Assembly (NCBI GenBank): GCA_022494885.1
Contig: JAGVSM010001706.1
Coordinates: 62,001 to 126,000 of the forward strand
Source of the DNA: Micrasema longulum
Taxonomy: Eukaryota; Arthropoda; Insecta; Trichoptera; Brachycentridae
Direction of reading: 5' to 3'
Length of the DNA: 64,000 nucleotides
The number at the start of each line of letters is the position of its first letter. The stretch's first letter is position 1. Positions 42,601 to 52,620 of this stretch are shown here, one piece after another. Below the pieces are notes generated by a model. The model searched no databases. It was not told where the DNA came from and saw only the letters and a list, made by a program, of their open reading frames with translations. Position numbers and translations under genes: made by a program.

Positions 42601-43020
42601 TACCAAACTAGGAACCCTTGAGCAATACTTCGACATTATTAAGATATAATACTTTCCAATAGCAAGAGTATTTGCCTCTTAAACATAGTTTCAGTGATGT
42701 GAAATCTCCAAAGTAATAATTATTATCAGCTGCCTGACTGCTCTTCTAATCGGCGTAGCATTAGGCAGGTTGATTCTGGAAGCCGGGAGGAAAAACAGTA
42801 TGTGCTGACGCTGTCAGAAATAACCACCAGGAATATAGAAATTCATAGTCTTTTCTTCTTCTTTTTCTTCTTATTATTGGCTTTTTCACCTCTTAACTGA
42901 GTGTTCTAGCCAAATTGAGAGTCTCAAAAATGACTGAGTTCTCGATAAAACCTCTCATCAGTCTGAAAAAATAAAAAAATAAATTTTAAATAATGGATCT
43001 TTGAATATATTATGTAGGTG
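42601..43020. other. Intronic sequence, nothing recognised
   Basis: Contains CTGCCTGACTGCTCTTCTAA, a somewhat GC-richer stretch at 42725-42800, but no frame. Confidence 0.45.
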
Positions 43021-43024
43021 TACA

Positions 43025-43435
43025 ATGTAAATCTTGATAACTCTCTAAGGGGTGGAATCTAGTCTTTGTTTGCAAACATTTGTACAAACTAAAAATATTA
43101 CTGATTAAACCAAGTTGTCCAAGAAGAAATATAAACATTGAAAAATATTTTCAGTATAGAGGTAAAATAATTCAGCAAGATAAATCCCACTGACTTCAAT
43201 ATTCAGCTCTTTTACATCACAAAAGTCAACGATAAAAAAATGGAAGCAAAATAGGTCTACTAACATAGGAATCGTAGTGAATGTTACACAGTTACTTGAA
43301 CAAGCCTTATCCAAATATATATTACCTAATCTAAAATTTTCTCCACCCCCGCTCTAATGTGTTTATCTTAATAAATTTCCAAGAGTGGAAATTCAGTTCT
43401 TATCTATAAAATTTTGGACAAACTCAAAACGTTGT
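43025..43435 (+). repeat. Two decayed family R pieces
   Basis: 43030-43100 (CTCTCTAAGGGGTGGAATCT, GCAAACATTTGTACAAACT) and 43180-43435 (AATGTTACACAGTTACTTGA, AATTTCCAAGAGTGGAAATT, GGACAAACTCAAAACGTTGT) follow family-R order with many changes. Confidence 0.6.
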
Positions 43436-43439
43436 TCAT

Positions 43440-44905
43440 CTATTATTATTATTCTTGGATGTAGGGGTCAGTACTATACAAATTCCTGACGTCACTGTGA
43501 TACATGAAGATCTGTTGTGACGGGTCCCCGTGAATAGTTCTCCCCCTCCAAGCCCTGGGCCTCGATTATGATGGGAAGATAAATATGTCATACCTTCACC
43601 TTGACGGTATAGTTGAAGATAAATTCCCTCTAGCAATTATAAAGATATACTACCAACCCCCCACCTTTAAGTTTTGGGTAGGTCCATCGATATGAATCAA
43701 GGGAAAGCGTACGTCACGGTACACATACCTAGGCTCTAAAATGACATAGCTTCAGTATGACGTCATAGTTGAAGATAAAAGTCTCCCGACCGACTACAAA
43801 GGTATAGTATCGATACCCCCCACCATCAAATTTTGATGCAAGTACATAATTTAATACCGACGAGTCTAGAACCCCTCGATACGTTTATCTACGCATTAAA
43901 AGTGTTAAAAATTTTGTTCCACCGAGCAATTTTTACTTTAATTATCGTTTTGAGGTTGACACTTTTTTTTTAAAAGCCTATTAAAAATATGAGAAAGAAA
44001 TAAGTAAGTTTTGAAGTCGAATTAAATTCCGACATAATTGTCACTTTAATATAACGAACGCCTAGATGTGGAAATAATGTCGCTAGGTTCTCTTCTATTA
44101 ACGAATCAGAGTATCTAGGTGTCAGACACAGATTATATGCGTCGGAAAGTTACCACTTAAAAAAAAAAATTTAGTCATTATATTTTTTCCATCTGTTTTA
44201 CTATCTTTCCGGGTGTATGTATCGAGACGTTATAGAAGCCGTCTTTGTAGTCGATTGGTACAGATCGGTAGATACATACAGACGATCGTTAAGTGTACCG
44301 TCTAGGTGATTTCCAAAAGTCATGCAAAATTCATGTTCAAGCGAGCATTTTTTGCTGGAATTGGAATTTATAATTGCTTTGAAGTGAGCACTTTTTATTA
44401 CAGAAGCCTATTTGAAATAAAAATGAGAACTAATTTAAATGTTAATGACGTATGGAACGCAAACTAATTGTTTGCGGTCATTCCATTGGCTTGTTTCGAT
44501 CATATGATGTCGATATGACAAGTAGGTAGAACATACCGAGGTAAGATACATATAATACAGAAGTTAAGTATACCGTTTCGATATATACAGATGAAGATAG
44601 CGTTCATAATCGAGGCACAGGTCTTTGAAGAGCCTGGTTACAGAAAGCGAGAGATTTTGCTAAATCTTCCCCTTTAAGCCCTGATCCTTAAAGTATCGGG
44701 CTTAATAGCCATCTAATGGTAGAGGGCGAGCTTTTTAACATCCTCAGGTTTAATCAGTGGTCCCCCGAGGATGAAGCTCCTTTTATGATGTAAAGCATCA
44801 CATTCAAATAATATAATGTGTATAGGTGTTTCCTCATCTGCACTGCAAAACCTACATCTAGAAGTTTCGGAAAGGTTCATTCTAGCAAGGTGTTACTGTT
44901 GATAT
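43440..44905 (-). mobile_element. LINE family D 3' end, reverse strand, split by a 1.06-kb insertion
   Basis: Outer parts 43440-43558 and 44617-44905 together match the uninterrupted copy at 14405-14850 (TGACGTCACTG, TGTTGTGACGGGTCCCCGTG, GTGGTCCCCCGAGGATGA, CCTACATCTAGAAGTTT). The minus-strand 3' end finishes in AAGAATAATAATAATAG, a short AAT-type tail. Middle sequence 43559-44616 is foreign. Confidence 0.82.
43559..44616. mobile_element. 1,058-bp element with 13-bp terminal inverted repeats, nested in a LINE tail
   Basis: Starts GCCTCGATTATGATGGG and ends TTCATAATCGAGGC; the 13-bp termini GCCTCGATTATGA are exact inverted repeats. The empty site is known from the copy at 14405-14850 (GAGCCCAGGTCTATAAAGAG). 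The interior has two related blocks (GACGGTATAGTTGAAGATAA near 43603 and GACGTCATAGTTGAAGATAA near 43760; ACCCCCCACC follows each) but no transposase. The target duplication is not clear. Confidence 0.82.
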
Positions 44906-45330
44906 AATAACAGGTTTTAAAATATTCGGTTATATTTTGTGTGAGCATCGCTAGCTGAAAGTAAATATTTACACTTGAAGGAACAGGGTTTTCTCAAATA
45001 GTTATTTTCTTCTCAAATTCAAAGGAAAATGTTGCAGGAATAATTATTATATACTGTTTGTGAAGGTTTTCTTGAACACCGGATAATGTTGATAAATCGA
45101 TTTTAAGAAAATGGGTGAAAGCAATTTAGAATATAAGAAATTATCTGATTTTAGATGGTACCTTATCTAAACTTTATAAATAGGGTCTAGAATTTCCATC
45201 CAGAGGCATGAATAATACAGTACTGTTTGTGAAATAGAACCAGTACCCCGGGCGTATGTTTTCAACTCAATGATTGCTCTCAGGTAAAAATCCTGATTAA
45301 GGAAATTGAGTAGAGATAAGTCCGTTTCGT
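44906..45330. other. Intronic sequence, nothing recognised
   Basis: AT-rich; no frame or repeat match before the SINE. Confidence 0.45.
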
Positions 45331-45535
45331 TGTGTAGTGTTGTCCCGGTTTCGATTCCCGGCAAGGTATTGATTTCAAATAATTTTCAAACTGCAATGAT
45401 TCATCGGTTCTTTTCTGGCACCTGAAGCGTAAGACTAATCCCATTACCTTTATTTGACAGATGATCAAACTATGCTGCATTTGGTTTAATAATACAGTGT
45501 CCTATGCACCACAGGGCGCGGTTAGGGATATTATG
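45331..45535 (+). mobile_element. SINE family 1 copy, divergent
   Basis: GTTGTGTAGTG, GGTTTCGATTCCCGGCAAGG (B-box-like), CTGGCACCTGAAGCGTAAGA, CCTATGCACCACAGGGCG. The head is shortened between the A and B boxes. Confidence 0.75.
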
Positions 45536-45699
45536 GTATTGACATTAGCAAAATTTTCAACTCAGATCATATAAGCTTTCGTAAAACATGATATATTTCA
45601 ATATTTTTTTATTATAAACGCGCAGATGGCTTTTACATGACAGGTACAAAATTTCAATTCAAGCGTTTCATTACAAAAGTTAATATGTAAGTCTAATAA

Positions 45700-46195
45700 A
45701 TATTTAACATATTACAACAGAGATGAAGAACATTTAAGAGAAGGTAATATAGAAGCCTAGGCATCTACAGGACTTATGACCTGTCAATGATCTGGTCAAT
45801 GATCCTGTCAACCTGGTCCATGAAGAAGTATAGAAATATAAAAAATAACATTTTCAGGCGTTGCCTAGTATGTAGGTGAAAAAATTCAATTAGATGAATC
45901 TCACCCGCATAAATAAAGGTTTCAGCTCTTAAACTTCACAAACATCATCAGTTGAAAGAATTGAAGGAATATAGATGTTTAAATATGGGCAGAATGGTGA
46001 ATGTTACACAGTGTGTAAAGTAGCCACTTAAACCAGCCATTGACAGGTCATAAGCCCTGTAGATGCCTAGACTTCTATTTTACCTTCTCTTAAATATTCT
46101 TTATCTCTGTTGTAATATGTTAATATAAACAGCTCCCCAGGGAGTTGAATCCAGTCCTTGTCTACAAAAATTTGGGCAAACTTAAAATATTGTTC
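45700..46195. repeat. Family R, most complete copy, with about 75-bp inverted ends
   Basis: 45703-45790 (CATATTACAACAGAGATGAA, GAAGGTAATATAGAAGCC, ACAGGACTTATGACCTGTCA) is the inverted partner of 46040-46120. Between them: GGCGTTGCCTAGTATGTAGG, AATCTCACCCGCATAAATAA, GGGCAGAATGGTGAATG, TTACACAGTGTGTAAAGT. The tail CTCCCCAGGGAGTTGAATCC, TGGGCAAACTTAAAATATTG extends to about 46195. It shows that the family can form a long foldback. Confidence 0.85.
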
Positions 46196-47104
46196 ATAAA
46201 ATATTAGTAATAATCCTTTAGTCTTTGGTGTTTGAACACTTAAATATTGTTGTTTATAATTTATAAAAAATAATAGAATATTTTTTGTCTATGGTTGAAA
46301 TGAAACATATTTTTGGCTATGCTAATGTGATTGTTTTTATATAAAAAATTGACCAATAAGAATAAACGTCAAATCACTTTACTAGCACTTAATTACAACA
46401 ATAAAATCAGCAGTCCGCCAGTCGTACAGAGTGGTTCAAATACGTAATTATGGTGGTTTTAAAGTGTACCAAGTCTAATGAACAGTCTCACTGATCACTT
46501 GTATTATCGGCCTTTGAGTGACAGCAATGGATAGTAAAGTATAAGAAACATATTAACTGATTAATTCTGTAATCAGAAACAAGGGAATATGAGGTATGCT
46601 GTGTTATCTTTTGTGTATATAAACATGATTTCAAAGTGATTTATCAAAGCAAATACGAAATACTGTACATGCTACTGACTGTCAGCTGACTGACGCTGTA
46701 TCCCAAAGAATATACACCTTCTTTGAGATACACGTTGTTCGAAAAATGTGTTTCATCGTATTTCTGTCAACACTTTCTTCGTTTAAATGACAGAGATAGG
46801 CCCAAATCTATTGCAACAGATAGGAATCATTTTTGGGAGGTCAAAGAATGTAAATCCTAATAACTCGAGTGAAATCCAGCTTGTCTATAAACATTTGAAT
46901 ATATTTAAAACCGAATAGTATTTTTTTATATCTGAAGCACTTACTTTGTGGTTATATTCAATATAATGAAATCAATATAAAATAACTTTATTTTTAACCT
47001 CATATTTTTATTTTTTTATAATAAATACTAAATATCAAATAAACAATATTTCCTTGAGTCTACTCCTGTCTAGTTTGAAAGATCGTATCCATCTCACTTG
47101 ACAT
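46196..47104. other. Intronic sequence with one family R scrap
   Basis: 46795-46920 keeps CAAATCTATTGCAACAGA, AACTCGAGTGAAATCCAGC and ATAAACATTTGAATAT. The remainder is AT-rich and unrecognised. Confidence 0.5.
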
Positions 47105-47300
47105 TTTTTTTTTTTTTTTTACTTTTTTTTTTTTTTTTTTGCACTACAACAGGCCAGGAGGCCTAATTACAGTGGTGAATTACATCACAGATCACCCAGG
47201 CTTGAGAAAAATCACATTTTAATTTTTGTGTTCTCAGCGGGAATCGAACCCGGAACCTTCCGTGTGTGAGTCAAGCGTCTTGACCACTACACCACTTTAC
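47105..47300 (-). mobile_element. SINE family 2 copy, reverse strand
   Basis: Minus strand: CACTACACAACACGG-type head region, B-box GGGTTCGATTCCCGCTGAGA, CCTGGGTGATCTGTGATG, CACCACTGTAATTAGGCCTC, ending in two poly-A blocks (poly-T at 47107-47120 and 47123-47140 on +). Confidence 0.88.
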
Positions 47301-47507
47301 ACTTCCCAACATGACAAAAAGACTTGACTTACTGGATCTATAAGTATCGACGTTATATTTAGAAATCACTGTAAAAAATAAAATTGAATTGAATTCATTA
47401 CTTAAATATTTTGATAAAGAAGCTTCTGTAGCTTTGAAACAAGTCGATAGAAAAAAAAAGTTATCAAAAACAAAGTTTTCTTATATTTATTTTATTGGTC
47501 CAATAAT

Positions 47508-47683
47508 GGCGGCCTCCGTGTTGTAGTGGTCAAGACGCTTGACGTGAGTCAACACGGAAGGTTTCGGGTTCGATTCCCGGTGAGAACACATAAATGAAAT
47601 GTGATTTTCATCGAGCCTGGGTGTTCTGTGATGTGATTCACCACTGTAATTGGGCCTCCTGGCCTGTTGTGGTGAAAAAAAAA
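47508..47683 (+). mobile_element. SINE family 2 copy, forward strand
   Basis: Head GGCGGCCTCCGTGTTGTAGT, B box GGGTTCGATTCCCGGTGAGA, body CCTGGGTGTTCTGTGATG, CACCACTGTAATTGGGCCTC, (A)9. It faces the copy at 47105-47300 head to head, about 210 bp apart. Confidence 0.9.
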
Positions 47684-47694
47684 TATGAAAATAA

Positions 47695-47815
47695 TGTTTT
47701 GAGTATGTCCAAATGCTGGCAGACCCTAGGGAGTTGTTCATATTTAAATTTGTAGCAACTGAGAGGGAAAACACCTTTGAGGAGGGAATATGGGAGTCTA
47801 GGCATTTTTTTAGAC
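47695..47815 (-). repeat. Family R fragment, reverse orientation
   Basis: TTTTGAGTATGTCCAAATGC, CCCTAGGGAGTTGTTCATAT, GAGAGGGAAAACACCTTTGA, GGGAATATGGGAGTCTAGGC. The segment between GCAGAC and CCTAGGG has a small deletion. Confidence 0.8.
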
Positions 47816-48384
47816 CTTTTATGAGCAGATTTCTGAAGATATTTTATTTTTCTATTTGGCCTACTAGAATATTTTGATTATGTCTTACCTCGTAAGCGCA
47901 TGGATATTTTTTTGTATGACGTAATTAATACTAACATTTTCTTCTACTTGTAATTAAGTTTTGAAGCTTCAAAGATGTACTTTTGCCTTATAATTATTTT
48001 TAGACTATTGTGTCATCAATAAGAAACAATGTGTAGTGTGTTTGTAACATTATAAGAGTAGGTAAAACAGGGCGCTTTAAGAAAAATATATTTGGGGATG
48101 ACTTTATTTCTTTGAACAATGCAATTCGTATGTAAAGCTCCTTAATTTTTAGATTTGCTGCGTAATATTTCTGATAAAGGAAATAGAACTTTGTCATGTT
48201 TGGAATTACGCAGTTTTGTTTTAGACGAATTTGTTATTAACTATGGCGTCTTGACGCCGGCCATTTGTTTATAATAAAAACTAATTGTTCCCCTTCATAA
48301 GAGGGCAACGCGGGCAGATTGAGGTGGACTGTAGTCAGAATTAAGAGAGTGTGGAATATTTTAGTTAGTTCAGTGGAGTGTGTA
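47816..48384. other. Intronic AT-rich sequence, nothing recognised
   Basis: No frame or repeat match. Confidence 0.5.
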
Positions 48385-48515
48385 CTAACGCCGTTCCCCC
48401 GTGGGGGTAGGCGGAGAGAATAGAACGCCGTATTACTCTGTCTTTGTATACGGACCTCGCTTCTTCTATTTTCACACGCCTTTTCTTCGCAAGTTGACAT
48501 CGACGCCCTGTTCAA
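48385..48515 (-). mobile_element. RTE-like LINE C-terminal scrap, reverse strand
   Basis: The minus strand reads CEEKACENRRSEVRIQRQSN and TAFYSLRLPPRGNGV, matching CECRESEICMERQRDMAFNP...LSLRGNGV of the + strand copy ending at 23858. Confidence 0.7.
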
Positions 48516-48624
48516 TAGCGTTATACTTCTAAATAAGTGGAAAATAAAGGAAATTCTAAATCAAAAGTTTTTTTTTTACATTTCGATTATTGAGATTGTC
48601 ATGTTCCAGTACCATTAAGACGAT

Positions 48625-48835
48625 ACAGCATTTATAGGGCTTATGACCTGTCATTGGCTGGTTTAAGTAGCCATTTTACACACTGTGTAACATTCACCAT
48701 TCTGCCTATGTTTAAACATCCACATTTCCTCAAATCTTCAATCTGTTGACTTTTAGGTCATAAGCCCTGTAAATGCCTAGACTCCCATATTCCCTTCTCA
48801 AATGTGTTTTCTCTCTCTGTTGCAACAAATTTAAA
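48625..48835. repeat. Family R, inverted hairpin copy
   Basis: GGGCTTATGACCTGTCATTG...TTTTACACACTGTGTAACATTC (reverse orientation) switches, after CTTCAATCTGTTGACTTT, into AGGTCATAAGCCCTGTAAAT... TCTCTCTCTGTTGCAACAAA (forward). The two halves are inverted around the GACTTTTAGGTC junction. Confidence 0.82.
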
Positions 48836-48894
48836 TATTTTATTAGTATTTATTTTTTTATTTTTTTATTTGGGAAATCAACTGTTTAACATTA

Positions 48895-49000
48895 GTGACC
48901 CAACGAAGTTTCAGTTTTGGTCAAATAAACGAGTTTCGGCCGAGGTTTCGGTTTCGACCGAAAATTGGCCGAAATTTCGTCTCAGCCGAAAACTGCAACC
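48895..49000. repeat. Palindrome-rich TTTCGGCCGAAA cluster
   Basis: AGTTTCGGCCGAGGTTTCGG, TTTCGACCGAAAATTGGCCG and AAATTTCGTCTCAGCCGAAA: variants of CGGTTTCGGCCGAAA in both orientations within about 80 bp. A small open frame continues (DYVPLYSGGKLPESKILD). I recall such TTTCGGCCGAAA strings next to hAT-type transposon fragments, but no hAT protein is visible here. Confidence 0.5.
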
Positions 49001-49704
49001 GGGATGTGTCGGATTACGTTCCGCTGTACTCGGGTGGAAAATTACCAGAATCAAAGATATTGGATAGTTTTCCATTCAAATAATTAATTATTGTATTGCT
49101 ATTGTCTAACATTAAAAGTAGACTGATTTTGTGGTTTGTTGAGTATAGTTAGTAGTTCTAAAATTTTTTATATTTATATTTTTGTAATTCTTTTAAAGTT
49201 TTACAAAAATGTTTTTCCTTACCGTTGCAGCAAATTTAGATCTTAATAATTCCCCAGGAAGTGAAATCCAGCATGTCTACAAACATTAGGACATACTCAG
49301 AGAAATATATGCTATTTTGTATGGTAAAAATTTTCAATCATAATATTATCAAATACAGAAAAAAATACTCACGTTGTATTAAAATTAAGGCAACGATATG
49401 TACTATATTTGACCTTTAACATACTGTGTGAAAAAACTCCCTCGAGTCTCTGTGTGGTAACCTGAGGTTACCTTAGGTTTTCCTTGGGTAGCCTGAGGTC
49501 AGGAATCATTCGCTTGATAATCACTGTCTCTTTTCATCTTGTTAAAATTATATGTGTTTCTTGCTTTGTGATCTAATTATATTACATCTCTTTCTCTTAA
49601 ATGAATGTTTTATATATTTTTCTCAGGGTAGTCGATATTTTGTCATTTTCGGAGATCTTGATGAAAAAAATGTTTAATTAAAAATTATCTAATATACCTA
49701 AATA
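49001..49704. other. Intronic sequence with a family R scrap
   Basis: 49215-49310 is family R (GCAGCAAATTTAGATCTTAA, GGAAGTGAAATCCAGCATGT, ACAAACATTAGGACATACTC). 49440-49500 contains a short CCTGAGGTTACCTTAGG repeat. Confidence 0.55.
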
Positions 49705-50701
49705 TACACGGTTTTTCAGGGCCAGACCGCGAAACCTCAGTGGAACATTTCTAAGAATAAGCTTTAAAAAATTTGTTATGAAATATTTCCAAAAACTCAT
49801 TTTTATTTCTTTATTTTTTTTTGTAATCTCAAAATGAAATAAATCTTTAATTTCTCGGAGTAGCATAAGTTCCGCAAACCCCTACCCCTCCTCAACAAAA
49901 AAATGAGATAAAGACGTATTTGACCAACGAAGCGATCGCTCCAGACACGGACAGGTGAAGCGGCTGGGTAGGAGAGGGGTAGAGGTTTGTGGAGGGACAG
50001 TCTGTCCGAGAAGTTAAGGCTGTAGTCTGGTAAAACGAACACAAAATGAGGAAATCATACGATTTTGCCATTTTAAAACAATTTATTTTTTTCAATCGCG
50101 CAATAATAAAAAAAAACAAAAACAAATAAATTAGATAAAAACAATATTTTTTATTAAAAAATATACTAGTTTTATGTAACTAAAATATAATTACTTTTAG
50201 ACTGGCAGATTACGCCATTTCAAATTTATACTAAACTTAGGTATCTGGGATCTCAATAAAGACTAAGTATTGAACAAAAAATTGTTGATATAACTTAAAG
50301 ATAATAAATTAAACATGAAAGTGGCCGTGCTCAAATTTTATTTTTTTGTTTTTGAAAAGAAATACAAGCATTCCAAATCACATTTTCCTTTATTTCTACT
50401 TAAAAATATGCCTTTGGTAACACTTATTTTTTTTTAAATTTAAATACTTTAGTTGAAAACTTTTTTTATAGAATTGTTTTCTCTATTCTTGAAAAAAGAA
50501 GATAATTCTGGTTGTAATATTCAACTTAAAACAATATCTTATTGACTTTTTATGACCTTCAGACTAGCCCTTACCGAAAACGATTAGGTTATTATTTTTT
50601 TTAAATTACTTTTTGGAAAAAAAATGTTGGAATTTTTTTTTAAGCTTATCATGAGGAATATTCCTCTGAAGTTTTGCGATCTAGCCCTGAAAAACCGCGT
50701 A
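49705..50701. mobile_element. About 1-kb element with TA-flanked inverted ends (Tc1/mariner-like MITE?)
   Basis: The ends CACGGTTTTTCAGGGC and GCCCTGAAAAACCGCG lie inside TA dinucleotides (49705-49706 and 50700-50701). The inverted similarity extends about 70 bp inward (CAGACCGCGAAACCTCAG against CTGAAGTTTTGCGATCTAG). A second hairpin sits inside: 49842-49892 against 49970-50022 (TTTCTCGG...CAAACCCCTACCCCTCC / GGAGAGGGGTAGAGGTTTG...CCGAGAA). No transposase frame is visible. Confidence 0.72.
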
Positions 50702-50889
50702 CAATAGTTTTTACTGGAGCTTACGAATATTTTCATGGCAATTTTCATAGTTGTTGCTGAGATATTAATTTCTTTAGTGCAATTTGCAACAACGCCAGTT
50801 ACATCACAGGAATGGACGGATTAATAATTTTTATTTTTCAGGTTGTAAATATAATTAAGTTTTCATGCTTTTTCAACATTTTAAAATGT

Positions 50890-51110
50890 ATTTTCCTCGA
50901 TTTAGGCGCCGATTTCTTCTCCGAAGGCGAGGCACCCGGAGGCGCTCGTTCTAAGGCGCCCCCCGTCGAGGAGCCCCCGTAACGAGAATAGGAATCAGGC
51001 GCCGGCACCGGCCAGTAGATGATCCAGCTTGTGTCTCTTATCAGATGTAAATTCGCCACCTCTGTCGAGCTTGCGCGACTCCTAACAGTGTGAACCCGCC
51101 CGAATGTCAC
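50890..51110. other. GC-rich island, possible exon on an undetermined strand
   Basis: A sharp GC-rich block in AT-rich intron. Plus strand: acceptor-like TATTTTCCTCGATTTAG before GCGCCGATTTC. In phase 0 this would add APISSPKARHPEALVLRRPP...APAPASR and stop after about 38 codons; another frame reads ADFFSEGEAPGGARSKAPPV...EEPP and stop. Minus strand: an open 90-codon frame 51110-50838 (TSWIIYWPVPAPDSYSRYGG, GALERAPPGASPSEKK). None is recognised. A phase-0 alternative last exon of Shal is possible but unsupported. Confidence 0.35.
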
Positions 51111-51344
51111 TTTACTAATTGCTTAACCGTGTACCGACAAAAAAAACAATTAATTTGCCCTTTTTATTGCCACAATTTTAAATGGCGATACATGCTTTTC
51201 CTTTTATTGTTGATTTTGATATATTTTTAAATCTAAACGTTGTAGCATATGCTTAAAACATAAGTTAAATTAAAAACCATACGGTTTATTAGAAAAAAAA
51301 CACATATTATGTATATTAGTTTACATGCTTATTTAATTATTATT
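51111..51344. other. Intronic AT-rich sequence, nothing recognised
   Basis: No frame or repeat match. Confidence 0.5.
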
Positions 51345-51515
51345 TATACGACCTAAGCCAATTTGAAGAATTATACGAAGAAACATATGTACAATAAACT
51401 GAACATAAAGAACATAAAATTATGTAGCAAAGACAAACAGGAGCAATAAAATAATGGTATACAATATGTATATTAAAAAACACGATCAAAATACAAGACT
51501 TTGAGCTAACCCATG
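51345..51515 (-). repeat. Repeat J, shared with 54035-54225
   Basis: Same-orientation match: AAGCCAATT, ATACGAAGAAACATATGTA, GAACATAAA, AGCAAAGACAAACA, ATACAATAT, AGACTT and CTAACCCATGC. The minus-strand frames of both copies share WVSSKS. Probably a retroelement 3' region, class unknown. Confidence 0.65.
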
Positions 51516-51714
51516 CAAATCCGATTCTAAAAAAAATTTTATGTAAATTTTGCGCCAAACATATTTTTTTTTACTTTTCACTCTTATCCGCAACTTAATG
51601 GTGCAAATGGCAATGCGCTAGTGCGTAAATGAGAAAGTTCAGTGTTTTTTTTTAATTTTTGCATTTTTTTTTATGTATCGTATTATCTTCGCTATGATTT
51701 TTTAACGTTTCGTA

Positions 51715-51790
51715 ATATTAAAATTACACCACCCGTGACGTCACAAGTTGAAGTCGGTGAGTTTTCCCGACATTTATAAGGAGAACCTCG
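51715..51790 (+). repeat. Repeat G, forward copy
   Basis: AAAATTACACCACCCGTGAC, GTCACAAGTTGAAGTCGGTG, AGTTTTCCCGACAT: the forward counterpart of 11975-12075. A TGTGACGTTTCA variant occurs downstream at about 51908. Confidence 0.75.
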
Positions 51791-52419
51791 TACCTTTCAA
51801 AATACAATAAACTTTTTTTTAAAGTTTTTGTTGGGAAACTGGAAATCTATCACTACATGTAACGACGCTATTATTGATTGATTATTGTTCACCTGAACCT
51901 GTGACGTTTCAAAGTAGTGCATTATTAAATGCATTTCAATATATTTTTTATACAATCTCCAGAAACTTCGCTGCACAAGTAAATGCTCTAATTTTTACCG
52001 TGTGCATGAAAACATTTTTTATATCGAATTTTTTGTAGCACTTACTTTCTCATTGCAGAAATTTTAAGCATAGGTGTTCTGTGCTGTGCTGTGTTGTACT
52101 ATGCAAAGTCGTAATTCAGCACTTATAATAAGGTACCTTTAATAATTTATTTTAAACTTTAAGTACGAAAATAAATGCACTTCGGCGAACTTATTGCTTA
52201 AAGTAAAATCTTTCAGACAAACAGAATTAAACTGGTAAAAATTCGCAATTTTAGAAAAAATAATTTAACGACAGTCTTGTAAGTGAGCAGATAGAGCTTG
52301 TACATATAAACGTCTAAAAAAATCCTTTTTCTGCGTCCGAGTGGATGACGAATACAGCTTTGTGTACGAAATATATCCGAAATTCTAGACGAGGTTTTTT
52401 CGTCTCGATGACTAAACCT
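51791..52419. other. Intronic sequence, nothing recognised
   Basis: The words TGCTCTAATTTTTACCG (51989) and AAAAATTAGAGCAG (40720-40740, opposite strand) suggest that the repeat G family extends further than annotated. No frame. Confidence 0.4.
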
Positions 52420-52620
52420 GCCTTGTTCTACAGTGGTTGGAGTATTCGCTTACCATGTTTGAGGTCCCGGGTTCGATTCCCGGGGGTGTCAACATAAAAT
52501 ATGTTTGTAAAAATGTTTTACACTGCAATATTTCACTGGACCTGGATTAGCACCTGAGATATACTCCATTTACTATTCCAATTCATTACCCTATGCACCA
52601 ACAAATGTGAATTTGCTTGG
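52420..52620 (+). mobile_element. SINE with well-preserved tRNA-like head (family 1 relative)
   Basis: The head GCCTTGTTCTACAGTGGTTG...CTTACCATG...GAGGTCCCGGGTTCGATTCC has a consensus B box (GGTTCGATTCC); the T-arm CCGGG/CCCGG pairs. The body AACATAAAATATGTTTGTAA and CTGGACCTGGATTAGCACCT and the tail ACCCTATGCACCAACAAATG follow family 1. The anticodon arm is not a convincing functional tRNA. Confidence 0.8.

Noticed and set aside
47105..47683. CRISPR-like or phage-like repeat-spacer structure
   Set aside because: No regular short repeats with unique spacers, and the window is clearly eukaryotic.
52420..52491. A possible functional tRNA gene
   Set aside because: The B box and T arm are good, but the acceptor and anticodon arms do not pair convincingly, and the SINE body and tail follow directly.
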